From positions 62,001-126,000 of the forward strand of contig CAWUIB010000006.1 in assembly GCA_963922335.1 (NCBI GenBank): DNA of 64,000 nucleotides, read 5' to 3'. This DNA is from CALBPI01 sp963922335. GTDB lineage: Bacteria; Pseudomonadota; Gammaproteobacteria; Steroidobacterales; Woeseiaceae. This document shows, in pieces, positions 52,180 through 61,353 of the stretch (position 1 is its first letter; every line of letters starts with the position of its first letter). The notes under the pieces were generated by a model, which saw only the letters and a list, made by a program, of their open reading frames with translations, was not told the origin of the DNA and searched no databases. Made by a program: the position numbers and the translations under genes.

Positions 52180-53078
52180 CCACACCCAGAATCATCTTTG
52201 TGCCGGGTATGAAACCAAAACCACCAGCGGAAATTCATCGAAACCAACTGTGGCGATGCCTGCTGGCTGGCGTGCGACGAGCGGATCCGGAGGTTGCAGA
52301 GATACTGTCTGAGCAGCCGGAAGCGATGGAACGCGCCAACTGGACCTGGGCGTTCTATGGCACCTATCGAGATATTTCTATCGATCTGCCCGGCATTGAT
52401 GCACTGATGGAGCAGGACGCGCCCTCGGCTGAAGACTTAAAGGCGGCACGATCCTGGCGCAACCGTCTACTGCGGGGTCTGTACCTGGTTGGCGACGCCG
52501 TACCGTTCGTCGTCGATTCTCTGGCGAACGAAGACCTTCGCGTGACGCTCAAAGACGTGGCGCGCTACGTGACCAACAGAGACGGGATAGGGGATCAGGT
52601 TCGCGCCGATCTGCTGGACAGGCTTCGACTATGTTCTGATCGTCCGATCATGTTGATTGGGCATAGTCTGGGGTCGGTGATCGCATGGGATACGCTGTGG
52701 ACGTTGACGCACGAGTTGCAGGACAACTCGATAGTGGTTGATCGATTTGTGACGCTCGGCAGCCCTTTGGGCAATCGCGTAATCCAGAAGGGGCTCAAGG
52801 GACGCAAAGCCACCGGTCCCGATGCCTATCCGCACAACATCCGCCGATGGACCAACATTGTTGCGGTTGGCGAATTGACCGCCCTGGATCGTCACATGGC
52901 GAACGACTATGGCGCGATGCGAAACCTGAAGTTAGTCGAACAGATCGATGACGTCGACGTGTATAACCACTATCGCGAAAACGGTCGCCTGCATGTGCAC
53001 AGTGAGTACGGCTATCTGGCCAACGTGACAACGGGTCGCCTCATCGCCGACTGGTGGCGCTCACACGCCACCCGTTAG
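52176..53078 (+). CDS. Alpha/beta-hydrolase fold protein
   Basis: 300 residues. The nucleophile elbow GHSLGSVIAWD holds S164; IIFVPGMKPKPPAEIHRNQL opens the first strand, and candidate acid and histidine are in VTLGSPLGN and NHYRENGRLHVHSEYGYLAN. No signal peptide. Hydrolases of this kind act on esters or lipids, but the substrate is not evident. It is the end of the EamA-HAD-hydrolase run (ATGA overlap) and converges with the OmpA gene eight bases away. Confidence 0.82.
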   Translation: MTTPRIIFVPGMKPKPPAEIHRNQLWRCLLAGVRRADPEVAEILSEQPEAMERANWTWAFYGTYRDISIDLPGIDALMEQDAPSAEDLKAARSWRNRLLRGLYLVGDAVPFVVDSLANEDLRVTLKDVARYVTNRDGIGDQVRADLLDRLRLCSDRPIMLIGHSLGSVIAWDTLWTLTHELQDNSIVVDRFVTLGSPLGNRVIQKGLKGRKATGPDAYPHNIRRWTNIVAVGELTALDRHMANDYGAMRNLKLVEQIDDVDVYNHYRENGRLHVHSEYGYLANVTTGRLIADWWRSHATR

Positions 53079-53086
53079 TCCGCTGA

Positions 53087-54538
53087 TCAATCGAGTTGCG
53101 GACGTATCACGACGTCGATTCGGCGATTCCGCGCGCGACCCTCAGACGTTTCGTTGTTGGCAATCGGGCGCGACTCACCGAAGCCTGTAGCGCGAACTCG
53201 CGATGAAGGGATTTGCATGGCATTCAGCATGTACTGCATGACGGAGTCCGCACGTTGCTGAGACAGCGTCACGTTGTTGCTATCGCTGCCGTAGCTGTCC
53301 GTGTGGCCCTCGATAACAATCGAGGAACGAGGGAATACATCGATCGCCGACTCTACCTTTTCCAGTAACGGGTAGGCGCTTGGCTCGATCGTCGAGCTAC
53401 CACTAGCGAAGCTCAAACCGACCAATCGCATTGTCACATTATCGCCTTCCCGAAACACGACGGCCTCGGAGCGATCGAACATGCCTTCAACCGTTTCGAA
53501 CTGTTCCTTGATTCGGGTTTGGCGCTGGATACGTTGCATAAGGGCAGCCCGCTCGGCCGTCGCACCGCCCAGCTTCTCATCCAGCAAACGAATTTCTTCG
53601 TCCATTTCCGCCACGCGCAGTTCGCTGGTGGCAAGGTCCTGCTCGAGCGACTGCTTATCGCTACGAAGGTCGGTCACGATGTTGGCGAGTTGCTCGGACA
53701 ATTCCCCGCCACCGTTTGCCATCGCGGGCACCACATCGGCTGCCGCAGCTACCCGAGCAAGCTCCTGTTCCCACTCGAGCACCAGCTGCTCTACCGACAG
53801 GTCGTCGTCGCGAACCTTGCGTGCGACCTCCGCAAGATAGATTGCATGCTGCGCCTCATAATTAGCTTGCTGCGCGAGGCTGCGAGGACGATCCGTGTCG
53901 TACCGGTTCTCGTTTAATGCTTTTTCCGCCTCCGCTAAAAGCTCGCGTGAGCGCTCCAATGTCAAAGGCGCAAAACGGCCAACTTTGGCGCGCTCCGCCT
54001 CTGACAGAAGACGACGGGTCTCCGACAGATAGCGCGTCTTGATGGCGCCGAGTTCCGCATCGCGGTACAGGCTCTCCGCTTCGGCAGCATTACGCCGACC
54101 ATTGCGCAGGTCTCCGCGCTCCAGGACCCGGATCGCATCTGCGAGTTTCTTTTCGGCGTCCTCCCAAATCGGACCAGACAGTGCTGGGGCATCGGCTTTC
54201 TGCGCGTCTTCGCGTGTCTCCAGAGCAACCTGCAGGGTCAGCTGCGAAGTTTGGGCAGTCTCGGCCGACTCCTCGAATCGTTCGCGTGCTTCAGTGAGGC
54301 GCTTGCGTACCGTTTCCACATTTCGACCGCGTTCCAACGCTTCTTCGGCCGACTCGTAGGCCTTCATTCCGCGTTCGAAGCTGCGCGGGGCCAACGTGGC
54401 CGCATCGGCTGCGCGAGCAGCCTCCAGCGCGGCGTCTGTTTCGGTAAACAGGCTATCGCGCAGAGTCTGTGCGCCGGCAGAGACACTCACGAGGACCAAG
54501 GCCGTCGTGAGGATAGAGACCAAAAACCTTGAATTCAT
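53087..54538 (-). CDS. DUF4398 and OmpA-like domain protein
   Basis: 483 residues from ATG 54538 with a signal peptide (LVSILTTALVLVSVSAGAQT). Residues about 30-250 are alanine/glutamate/arginine-rich helices containing DUF4398-like repeats (FERGMKAYESAEEALERGRN), followed by a coiled coil at 270-345, and an OmpA-like peptidoglycan-binding domain at about 365-483 (LSFASGSSTIEPSAYPLLEK, IVIEGHTDSYGSDSNNVTLS, ARNRRIDVVIRPQ). Likely a periplasmic envelope-anchoring protein. A CAATAT/ATATTG dyad (54550-54555, 54565-54570) lies just upstream of the start. Confidence 0.88.
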   Translation of the reverse strand: MNSRFLVSILTTALVLVSVSAGAQTLRDSLFTETDAALEAARAADAATLAPRSFERGMKAYESAEEALERGRNVETVRKRLTEARERFEESAETAQTSQLTLQVALETREDAQKADAPALSGPIWEDAEKKLADAIRVLERGDLRNGRRNAAEAESLYRDAELGAIKTRYLSETRRLLSEAERAKVGRFAPLTLERSRELLAEAEKALNENRYDTDRPRSLAQQANYEAQHAIYLAEVARKVRDDDLSVEQLVLEWEQELARVAAAADVVPAMANGGGELSEQLANIVTDLRSDKQSLEQDLATSELRVAEMDEEIRLLDEKLGGATAERAALMQRIQRQTRIKEQFETVEGMFDRSEAVVFREGDNVTMRLVGLSFASGSSTIEPSAYPLLEKVESAIDVFPRSSIVIEGHTDSYGSDSNNVTLSQQRADSVMQYMLNAMQIPSSRVRATGFGESRPIANNETSEGRARNRRIDVVIRPQLD

Positions 54539-54675
54539 TAATAGTTTCTCAATATGGATTGCCGATATTGTGGGTCGGAAGAGAGTTCAGAGCAAGCAGC
54601 CGGAATTTTACTGGGCTATGTCAAATTGTGCGGTGGATCACAGCGGGAACTGTGGACCAGCGCTAGAGTCGAACC

Positions 54676-54873
54676 ATGGAGATGAAGTTCTACGCGCAAT
54701 TTTCTGTCGACGACACTGAGCTGCCGAGCGAAAGCTTGTTCAGTGGCATCGTTGAGCTGCGCGACGGTCAGATCGAGAACGTGAGCCCGGCATTGCTGGA
54801 GCGGGTTCTCGCTGACAACTTCCATATTGATGCTGACAGCGTACAGCTTGTGACCTGGTCACGACTCCACTGA
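54676..54873 (+). CDS. Small hypothetical protein (65 residues)
   Basis: 65 residues, ATG 54676. It is acidic, contains no cysteine, no membrane segment and no known motif (MEMKFYAQFSVDDTELPSES). GAACCATGG upstream gives only a weak ribosome site. The gene is real by its position before two terminator-like hairpins (54883-54901 and 54912-54939) and codon usage like its neighbours. Unknown function; a transcript that ends at the double hairpin would be about 260 bases. Confidence 0.6.
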   Translation: MEMKFYAQFSVDDTELPSESLFSGIVELRDGQIENVSPALLERVLADNFHIDADSVQLVTWSRLH

Positions 54874-54882
54874 ACCCCTCTG

Positions 54883-54939
54883 ACACTTATTTAAGTGTTT
54901 TCCCCCTGATTGGCCCGACTATTTGTCGGGCCTTTTTTT
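54883..54939 (+). terminator. Tandem hairpins, the second a strong terminator
   Basis: First: ACACTT (54883-54888) and AAGTGT (54893-54898) with a short T run to 54901. Second: GGCCCGAC (54912-54919), loop TATTT, GTCGGGCC (54925-54932), then seven T (54933-54939). The second is a classic rho-independent terminator; the first is AU-rich and weaker. They close the small gene and abut the stop of the DUF2797 gene on the other strand. Confidence 0.9.
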
Positions 54940-55777
54940 ATCCGGCCGTTACCTTGAGCTCATAGCCCGTGTATTTGCGGATGTTCAGCACCCCTTCGGA
55001 CAGCATCAGGTATTGACCCTTGATGCCACGTAGCTCGCCACTGACTTCGGGTTGCTTGTCGAGGTTCAATGCCTTGATCTTTTCAGGCCACTCCCGAACG
55101 GGATAGCGGATATCCAGAGTGTCGACATCCGTGACTGCCTCGAACGGTTTGCCATCGTTAGCGGGTGCGAACTCCTCATGGATCGCCTGAATGCCAGCGG
55201 CGGCGGCTTCGGTCAAAGCCGCGCCCGACGCCGCGAGGTCAACAGGTTCGGCATTTCCTTTGAGCATGCGGCGCCAGTCCGTGCGATCAGAAACATGCTC
55301 TCCGATCGCCTTTTCGAGTTTGCCGGCAATGTAGCGTGACCGGGTTTTGAATAAGGGCAAAGCCTGGGTCGCGCCCTGGTCGATCCACCGCGTCGGCAGC
55401 TGATCCTGGCGCGTGATGCCGACCTTGAGTCCGGAAGAGTTGGCCAGGTAGACATAGTGGTCCTGGAAACAATGCTCCATCGCCCAATCGGGCTCGCGAC
55501 ACGTCCCCTTGTCGAAATGGCAGGTATGCGGCCGCACGATGCACATATCGCATTGCGCGAGTCTCTGGCTGCAGGGAAAACAATAACCCTGGCTGTAGCT
55601 CTTGCGGGTCTTGCGTCCGCAGTTGATGCAATGGATGGCCCCGCTGAAGCTGATGGTCAGCGCCTGGCCGATAAGGTCGGTCATGCCGAGTGCAGCTTCA
55701 TCCAGGTGCAGGGTGTAGTTCACCGGATCGTTGTGTTCCACCCGCATCTTGCGAGCGTGCCCCTGTATTTCGGTCAT
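54938..55777 (-). CDS. DUF2797 family zinc-motif protein
   Basis: 279 residues. A central cysteine block reads CINCGRKTRKSYSQGYCFPC, then CDMCIVRPHTCHF, which suggests one or two zinc sites. The following HYVYLANSSGLKVGITR and TRWIDQGATQALPLFKTRSR resemble the GIY-YIG nuclease fold core as in related DUF2797 proteins. No biochemical role is established. It is divergent to lipA with a 108-base gap in which no clear promoter is seen, and its end meets the terminator of the small gene. Confidence 0.85.
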   Translation of the reverse strand: MTEIQGHARKMRVEHNDPVNYTLHLDEAALGMTDLIGQALTISFSGAIHCINCGRKTRKSYSQGYCFPCSQRLAQCDMCIVRPHTCHFDKGTCREPDWAMEHCFQDHYVYLANSSGLKVGITRQDQLPTRWIDQGATQALPLFKTRSRYIAGKLEKAIGEHVSDRTDWRRMLKGNAEPVDLAASGAALTEAAAAGIQAIHEEFAPANDGKPFEAVTDVDTLDIRYPVREWPEKIKALNLDKQPEVSGELRGIKGQYLMLSEGVLNIRKYTGYELKVTAG

Positions 55778-55885
55778 TCGGACCCCATATCAAAGTCGTT
55801 GTCGAGACACTGTTGGGCTATGTGGACCCAGCCTCGGCGTGACACAATAGCGGATTGCGTATTCGCTTGCAGACAAGAGGTAAGG

Positions 55886-56896
55886 ATGTCCGAGCGACCC
55901 AACACCCTGCGCGGTATTCCCGTGGTCACGAGCGGTCAGAAATTCACGACCGACGCTGGCTTCAATGCAATCAAGAACGGTGTCAAACAGCGTGCCGACC
56001 GGCAGGCTGCAGAGATCGGCCGCAAGCCAAAATGGTTGCGCGCCAAAATGCCGTCCGGGAAGAAATTCTCCACGGTCAAAGAAACCGTCCGCGAGGGCAG
56101 GCTATCGACGGTCTGCGAGGAATCGATGTGCCCCAACATCGGCGAATGTTGGAACGCTGGCACGGCGACCATCATGGTCATGGGCAGTGTTTGCACCCGG
56201 GCGTGCCAATTCTGCGCGGTAGATACCGGCAACCCGAAAGGCTGGCTCGACCATGAGGAGCCGCAGAACACCGCGCGCGCAGTGGAGGCCATGGGGCTGA
56301 AATACGTGGTGCTCACTTCGGTGGATCGTGATGATCTGGACGACGGTGGGGCGGGGCACTACGCAGCTTGCGTGCGTGCGATCAAGGCGCGAACACCCGA
56401 GACCGCTGTCGAGGCGCTAACGCCGGACTTTCAGGGCAACACCGACCACGTGGCATTGCTTCTGGATTCGGGGCTGGAGGTGTTCGCACAAAATGTCGAA
56501 ACCGTGGAGCGGCTGACACACCCTGTGCGTGATCCGCGTGCGAGCTATCGCCAGACGCTGGACGTGCTCGAGTTCGCAAAGCAGTACCGACCGGACGTGC
56601 TCACCAAAACGAGCTTGATGCTGGGTCTCGGTGAGACTGACGATGAGATTTATCAGGCACTCGATGACCTTGCGCAAATCAAGTGCGACATTGTGACGTT
56701 TGGACAGTACTTGCGTCCGACGGTGAATCACCTGCCGATTGATCGGTATGTCACCCCTGAACAGTTCCGTGCGTACCGTGAGGCGGGTTTGGAACGCGGT
56801 TTTCTGGAGGTTGTCTCCGGGCCGCTCGTTCGCTCGAGCTACCGAGCCGAGCGCGTTCTCGAGAAGAACAACGCGGGTCTGGACGCCACTGCATGA
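55886..56896 (+). CDS. lipA: Lipoyl synthase
   Basis: 336 residues from ATG 55886, with AAGAGGTAAGG upstream; the frame open to 55457 is inside the DUF2797 gene and is rejected. Auxiliary cluster CX4CX5C is C77, C82, C88 (CEESMCPNIGEC); the radical-SAM cluster CX3CX2C is C103, C107, C110 (CTRACQFC). The closing block near the C terminus, SGPLVRSSYRAE, has the serine that ligates the auxiliary cluster. It inserts sulfur at C6 and C8 of protein-bound octanoyl groups. Overlaps sohB by four bases; lipB is not adjacent. Confidence 0.97.
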   Translation: MSERPNTLRGIPVVTSGQKFTTDAGFNAIKNGVKQRADRQAAEIGRKPKWLRAKMPSGKKFSTVKETVREGRLSTVCEESMCPNIGECWNAGTATIMVMGSVCTRACQFCAVDTGNPKGWLDHEEPQNTARAVEAMGLKYVVLTSVDRDDLDDGGAGHYAACVRAIKARTPETAVEALTPDFQGNTDHVALLLDSGLEVFAQNVETVERLTHPVRDPRASYRQTLDVLEFAKQYRPDVLTKTSLMLGLGETDDEIYQALDDLAQIKCDIVTFGQYLRPTVNHLPIDRYVTPEQFRAYREAGLERGFLEVVSGPLVRSSYRAERVLEKNNAGLDATA

Positions 56897-57900
56897 GCGC
56901 TTTTTTTCTCGACTACGGATTGTTCCTGGCAAAGACCGTCACGGTGGTGATCGCGGTCGGTGTCATCGTCGCACTTGTTGCGTCAGCATCACGGCGCAGC
57001 GGCCAGGGCGACGAGACGCTGAAGGTGCGCGACCTGAACGCGCGTTTTCGTCGCGTCAGCGATACGCTAAAAGCCGCTGTCCTCGATTCGGCCTCTGCAA
57101 AGGCGTTGAAGAAGCAACGCAAGGCCGAGCGCAAAGCCGAAAAGGCGGCATCCAATGAGCGGCCGCGTACATTCGTCCTGGATTTCAAGGGCGATATCCG
57201 AGCGAGTGCTGTGAACGCGTTGCGTGAGGAAGTGTCGGCGATTCTTGCGGTGGCCTCACCTGACGATGATGTGGTCGTGCGGATGGAAAACCCGGGCGGC
57301 ACAGTGCCAGATCACGGTCTGGGTGCGGCGCAGTTGGCGCGACTGCGGGATGCAGACCTTAAGCTGACAGTGGTCGTTGATAAGGTTGCTGCGAGCGGCG
57401 GCTACCTCATGGCGTGCGTCGCTCACCGAATCGTCGCGGCGCCATTTGCGATCATCGGGTCGATCGGCGTCATCGCGCAATTACCGAATTTCCGTCGACT
57501 CCTGAGCGACAAGGGTGTGGATGTCGAGCAGGTCACGGCGGGCAAATATAAGCGTACGGTCACGATGTTCGGAGAAAACACGGATGAGGACCGCGCGAAG
57601 CTCAAAGAAGATCTCGAACAAATACATGCTCTGTTCAAAGACGTTGTTGCACGTTATCGACCGGAGCTGGATCTGGAGCGTGTAGCCACTGGTGAGTATT
57701 GGCATGGAACGCAAGCGCTGGAATTGGGTCTAATCGATGAGATCGGTACGAGTGACAGCCTGTTGATTGAGGCTTGTGAGCAGCGAGATCTATACGGGTT
57801 ACACTATCAAGTGAAACTGCCCCTGCAGAAGAAGCTGATGGGCGCCGCGGACGGCCTGATATCGCGTTGGGTAGGTCGGCTGCGCGGCTTCGGGCAGTAA
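56893..57900 (+). CDS. sohB: Probable protease SohB (S49 family)
   Basis: 335 residues. One N-terminal membrane segment (LFLAKTVTVVIAVGVIVALV), a lysine-rich linker, and an S49 peptidase domain: VVVRMENPGGTVPDHGLGAA, catalytic S168 in VAASGGYLMAC, IIGSIGVIAQLPNF and the lysine near K220 (GKYKRTVTM). Faces the periplasm with the membrane anchor at the N terminus. Ends with ATGA overlap on lipA and 19 bases before the M48 gene. Confidence 0.93.
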   Translation: MSAFFLDYGLFLAKTVTVVIAVGVIVALVASASRRSGQGDETLKVRDLNARFRRVSDTLKAAVLDSASAKALKKQRKAERKAEKAASNERPRTFVLDFKGDIRASAVNALREEVSAILAVASPDDDVVVRMENPGGTVPDHGLGAAQLARLRDADLKLTVVVDKVAASGGYLMACVAHRIVAAPFAIIGSIGVIAQLPNFRRLLSDKGVDVEQVTAGKYKRTVTMFGENTDEDRAKLKEDLEQIHALFKDVVARYRPELDLERVATGEYWHGTQALELGLIDEIGTSDSLLIEACEQRDLYGLHYQVKLPLQKKLMGAADGLISRWVGRLRGFGQ

Positions 57901-57919
57901 CAGCGAGCAGGAGACGAGG

Positions 57920-58756
57920 ATGAATCCGGAACACAAACGAAAGGCTCTCGCGGGCATCGGCGCGTTTGCAGCCGTCACGCTTGCCGGTTGTGCGGCTATG
58001 GTTTCCGAGGAGGGCCTCGAGGCGGACGCCGAAAAGGCGTTTCGGCAAATGAAACAACAAATACCGCTCGTGCAGGACCCAGAGGTCATCGACTACGTGA
58101 CCTGCGTTACGGTGGCGGTCGTAGACGCGCTCGAGGGCCGACCAGCCGAGTATGAGTGGGAGCTCGTGATTTTCGACGCGCCCGAGGTTAACGCTTTCGC
58201 GATGGCGGGCGGGAAGATTGCGGTTTACTCCGGATTGCTCACCGTCGCGGAGAACGATGATCAGTTGGCGACGGTGATCGGGCACGAGATTGCCCACGTT
58301 ACCGAGCGCCACGTTGCGGAGCGTATGGCGCGGGTGACGGCGACCAACGTTGGTGTCAACGTCATTGCGGGTGCCGCGATCCCGGGACAGAACATCAATA
58401 CCGCACGTGGGATCTCGACGGCGTTGGGTATGGGTGCCCAGTTCGGTCTTTTGCTGCCATTCAATCGCGGGCAGGAAGCGGAGGCCGATGAAGAGGGCCT
58501 CTACTTTATGGCCAAGGCTGGGTTTGATCCGCGCCAGAGCGTGAGCCTTTGGCAAAACATGCAGGCGAGCAAGGGCGGTCGCGAGGTACCGGAGTTCATG
58601 TCGACGCACCCGAGCAGCGGCACGCGTATCGATAAGCTAGTGTCCTACTTCCCTCGTGCGCTTCTGGCCTACAACGAGGCGCAGCAAGCCGGCCGCGATC
58701 CGAGCTGCTCGCGACCGGCATCGCTGCGAGTCAAGCCGACAGGTGATCAGCCCTAG
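57920..58756 (+). CDS. M48-family metallopeptidase lipoprotein
   Basis: 278 residues. A lipoprotein signal peptide ends in LAGC with C24 as the likely lipidation site. The zinc-binding motif is H122-EIAH (VIGHEIAHVTERH), the third ligand likely in EAEADEEGLYFM, and the STHPSSGTRI motif near the C terminus is typical of Bep/LoiP type proteases. It should act in outer-membrane quality control from the periplasm. The stop overlaps the next gene by 14 bases. Confidence 0.92.
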   Translation: MNPEHKRKALAGIGAFAAVTLAGCAAMVSEEGLEADAEKAFRQMKQQIPLVQDPEVIDYVTCVTVAVVDALEGRPAEYEWELVIFDAPEVNAFAMAGGKIAVYSGLLTVAENDDQLATVIGHEIAHVTERHVAERMARVTATNVGVNVIAGAAIPGQNINTARGISTALGMGAQFGLLLPFNRGQEAEADEEGLYFMAKAGFDPRQSVSLWQNMQASKGGREVPEFMSTHPSSGTRIDKLVSYFPRALLAYNEAQQAGRDPSCSRPASLRVKPTGDQP

Positions 58757-59747
58757 GCAGAACGATGCGCCACTGCTGAAACCGGGCGCAGCAGGCCTCG
58801 CTTGCGAGCGAGGCGGTTTCAGTATCGATCCGATGCGGCCGTGTGAGCTTGCATTGATCACCCATGCGCACGCCGATCACGCGCGCCGTGGTGCCGCACG
58901 CTACATCGCAGCGACTCCATCTGTCCCTATTCTGAAACACAGACTCGGCGATGATATTTGCATAGACGGGGTGGACTACGGAGAGACCATTCGACTGGGT
59001 GACACCGATGTCAGTTTTCACCCTGCAGGTCACGTACTCGGGTCTGCTCAGATCGCTGTATCCGACGGGGCTACGAAATGGATCGCCACCGGCGATTTCA
59101 AGCGTGACCCGGACCCGACCTGCGCGCCCTTCGAGGTCGTGCCTTGCGACACCTTCATATCGGAAGCAACCTTCGCACTGCCTGTTTATCGGTGGCCGCC
59201 GGCGAGCGAGGTCGCCCATGAAATTCACGAGTGGTGGCAAGCCAACCGGAAAGCCGGGCGCCCCAGCGTTTTGTTCTGTTATGCCTTCGGTAAAGCGCAG
59301 CGTGTGCTCGCGGAGTTAAAGGCCTACACGGATGCCAGCGTGTGGGTGCACGGTGCGGTCGATGAGATCACCGAACTCTATCGCGCCGCCGGTGTGTCGA
59401 TGTTGCCGACACGGCGCGTGGACGGGCGCGAGAAGCGCGACTACGCCGGTGAGCTGATCATTGCGCCGCCAGGTGCGGCTGGTTCACGATGGATGCGCCG
59501 GTTCCGCGACTCGCTGACCGGGTTTTGCTCGGGATGGATGCAGGTGCGCGGTAACCGCCGGCGTCGAGGTTACGATCGCGGGTTCGTGCTGTCCGATCAC
59601 GCAGATTGGCCAGGACTGCTTCGCACCATCGATGAGGTCAGGGCCCAGAGAATTCTCCTGATGCATGGGCACGCTGACACGCTGGTTCGATTGTTGCGTG
59701 AGCGTGGTGTGGATGCCGGGGTGTTGTCGGAGCTCCGCGATGCGTGA
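58743..59747 (+). CDS. Ligase-associated DNA exonuclease
   Basis: 334 residues from GTG 58743, chosen because an N terminus of about 10 residues before LLKPGAAGLACERGGFSIDP fits the family; upstream frame is shared with the M48 gene. Metallo-beta-lactamase fold with HAHADH (H41, H43, D45, H46), HPAGHVLGSAQIAV and SDHADWPGL, plus a beta-CASP-type segment. In Pseudomonas putida-type clusters this protein is the Exo component of a repair module with ligase, helicase and MPE. Start is not certain. Eight-base overlap with the ligase gene. Confidence 0.88.
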   Translation: MISPRQNDAPLLKPGAAGLACERGGFSIDPMRPCELALITHAHADHARRGAARYIAATPSVPILKHRLGDDICIDGVDYGETIRLGDTDVSFHPAGHVLGSAQIAVSDGATKWIATGDFKRDPDPTCAPFEVVPCDTFISEATFALPVYRWPPASEVAHEIHEWWQANRKAGRPSVLFCYAFGKAQRVLAELKAYTDASVWVHGAVDEITELYRAAGVSMLPTRRVDGREKRDYAGELIIAPPGAAGSRWMRRFRDSLTGFCSGWMQVRGNRRRRGYDRGFVLSDHADWPGLLRTIDEVRAQRILLMHGHADTLVRLLRERGVDAGVLSELRDA

Positions 59748-61353
59748 GTTCATCAAGCTCTACCACACGTTGGATCAAACGAACTCGACGCGCGCGAAAG
59801 TGGCGGCGATGGTCAACTACTTCAACGCAGCAGACCCCGCCGACATCGCGTGGGCCACATTTTTCCTCTCTGGTCGCAGGTTGAAGCGACTCGTTAGTGC
59901 GTCGAATCTGCGGCGCTGGCTGGTGGAAGCGTCTGAGCTTCCCGAGTGGCTCGTTGAGGATACCTATGCAAGCGTTGGAGATCTCGCCGAGACCATCGCG
60001 CTGTTGCTAGCGGATCGGAACCGACCCGATGCACTCTCCAACGTATCGCTTGCCGCATTCGTCACCGAATCGCTGAAGCCTCTCGCGGCGCTGGACGATG
60101 CAGCGCAGCGCGACCTGGTATTGGCCTGGTGGCGTGAGTTGCCCTACAACGCGTGCTACATCGTCAACAAGCTAATGACCGGCGCATTGCGTGTCGGTGT
60201 GTCGCAGGCGCTGGTCGCCAGTGCGCTTTCGGAAGTTGCCGGGCTACCGCGACCCGTGATTTTGCACAGGATGATGGGACACTGGTCGCCCAGTCGCGAG
60301 TTCGCCGAGCAGCTGCTGGCCGAGGATGACGGTGCCGCCGATTTGTCCCGACCCTATCCGTATTGCCTTGCGAGTCCGATCGAGAGTGAGCCGGGGGCCA
60401 TGACGCCTGAACTCATGGAGCGTGAGCTCGGCGTGGTCGATGATTGGCAAGTCGAATGGAAGTGGGACGGCATTCGAGCACAACTAATCCGGCGCGGTGG
60501 CAATAGCTATCTCTGGTCGCGTGGTGAAGAGCTGATCGACGCGCAGTTCCCGGAGCTGATCGAGGCATCGGCAGCGTTGCCCGAGGGTACCGTCATCGAT
60601 GGAGAAATCCTGGCATGGCGAGACGATGCACCTATGCCATTCTCCGCTTTGCAGAGACGTATCGGTCGCAAGAAACCGGGTAAGAAAACACTGTCGGATT
60701 ATCCCGTCATTCTGCGCGCCTACGACTTGCTGGAACTCGACGGGAGTGATGTCCGTGAGTGGCCGCTGAGCAAACGCCGCGCTGAGCTCGAGTCGCTGGC
60801 CGAGCACTTCCCAGGCCGATTGCACCTCTCTGAGGTGGTCGTTGCAGATGACTGGGCTGGGTTTGCACGCTTGCGTGAGTCTTCGCGTGAGCGACGCGTG
60901 GAGGGATTCATGGTGAAGCGACGCGACGCGAGCTACGGAACCGGTCGTACGCGTGGTATTTGGTGGAAGTGGAAAATCGAACCGCACACCATTGATGCGG
61001 TCATGTTGTATGCGCAGGCGGGTCACGGCCGGCATGCAAATCTGCACACCGATTACACATTCGCAGTCTGGCGCGGCGAAGACCTTGTGCCGGTGGCAAA
61101 AGCCTACTCCGGCTTAACCAACGCAGAGATCGACGAGCTGGATAAGTGGATCCGCAAGCACACGCGCGAGCGGTTTGGCCCCGTCCGGTCGGTTGAACCG
61201 GAGCAAGTTTTCGAACTGGCGTTCGAAGCGATTGCGTCCTCGACGCGGCATAAGTCGGGCGTCGCGTTGCGATTCCCGCGAATCAGGCGCTGGCGGCGCG
61301 ACCTGGCGCCCGCCGAGGCTGATACGCTTGAGACGTTGCAGGGCCTTTTATGA
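59740..61353 (+). CDS. ATP-dependent DNA ligase
   Basis: 537 residues from ATG 59740 (MREFIKLYHTLDQTNSTRAK). The N-terminal DNA-binding domain occupies about 1-210; the nucleotidyltransferase domain has the active-site motif VEWKWDGIRAQLI with K241, then DGEILAWRD, VEGFMVKRRDASYG and WWKWK (motif V), followed by an OB-fold domain. This is the bacterial LigB/LigC-type ligase of the repair cluster, not the NAD-dependent LigA. Overlaps exonuclease and helicase genes by eight and four bases. Confidence 0.94.
   Translation: MREFIKLYHTLDQTNSTRAKVAAMVNYFNAADPADIAWATFFLSGRRLKRLVSASNLRRWLVEASELPEWLVEDTYASVGDLAETIALLLADRNRPDALSNVSLAAFVTESLKPLAALDDAAQRDLVLAWWRELPYNACYIVNKLMTGALRVGVSQALVASALSEVAGLPRPVILHRMMGHWSPSREFAEQLLAEDDGAADLSRPYPYCLASPIESEPGAMTPELMERELGVVDDWQVEWKWDGIRAQLIRRGGNSYLWSRGEELIDAQFPELIEASAALPEGTVIDGEILAWRDDAPMPFSALQRRIGRKKPGKKTLSDYPVILRAYDLLELDGSDVREWPLSKRRAELESLAEHFPGRLHLSEVVVADDWAGFARLRESSRERRVEGFMVKRRDASYGTGRTRGIWWKWKIEPHTIDAVMLYAQAGHGRHANLHTDYTFAVWRGEDLVPVAKAYSGLTNAEIDELDKWIRKHTRERFGPVRSVEPEQVFELAFEAIASSTRHKSGVALRFPRIRRWRRDLAPAEADTLETLQGLL

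Noticed and set aside
55655..55680. GCCGATAA within the DUF2797 gene as a sigma-28 site
   Set aside because: No TAAA at N15 upstream; antisense inside a gene with no flagellar neighbour.
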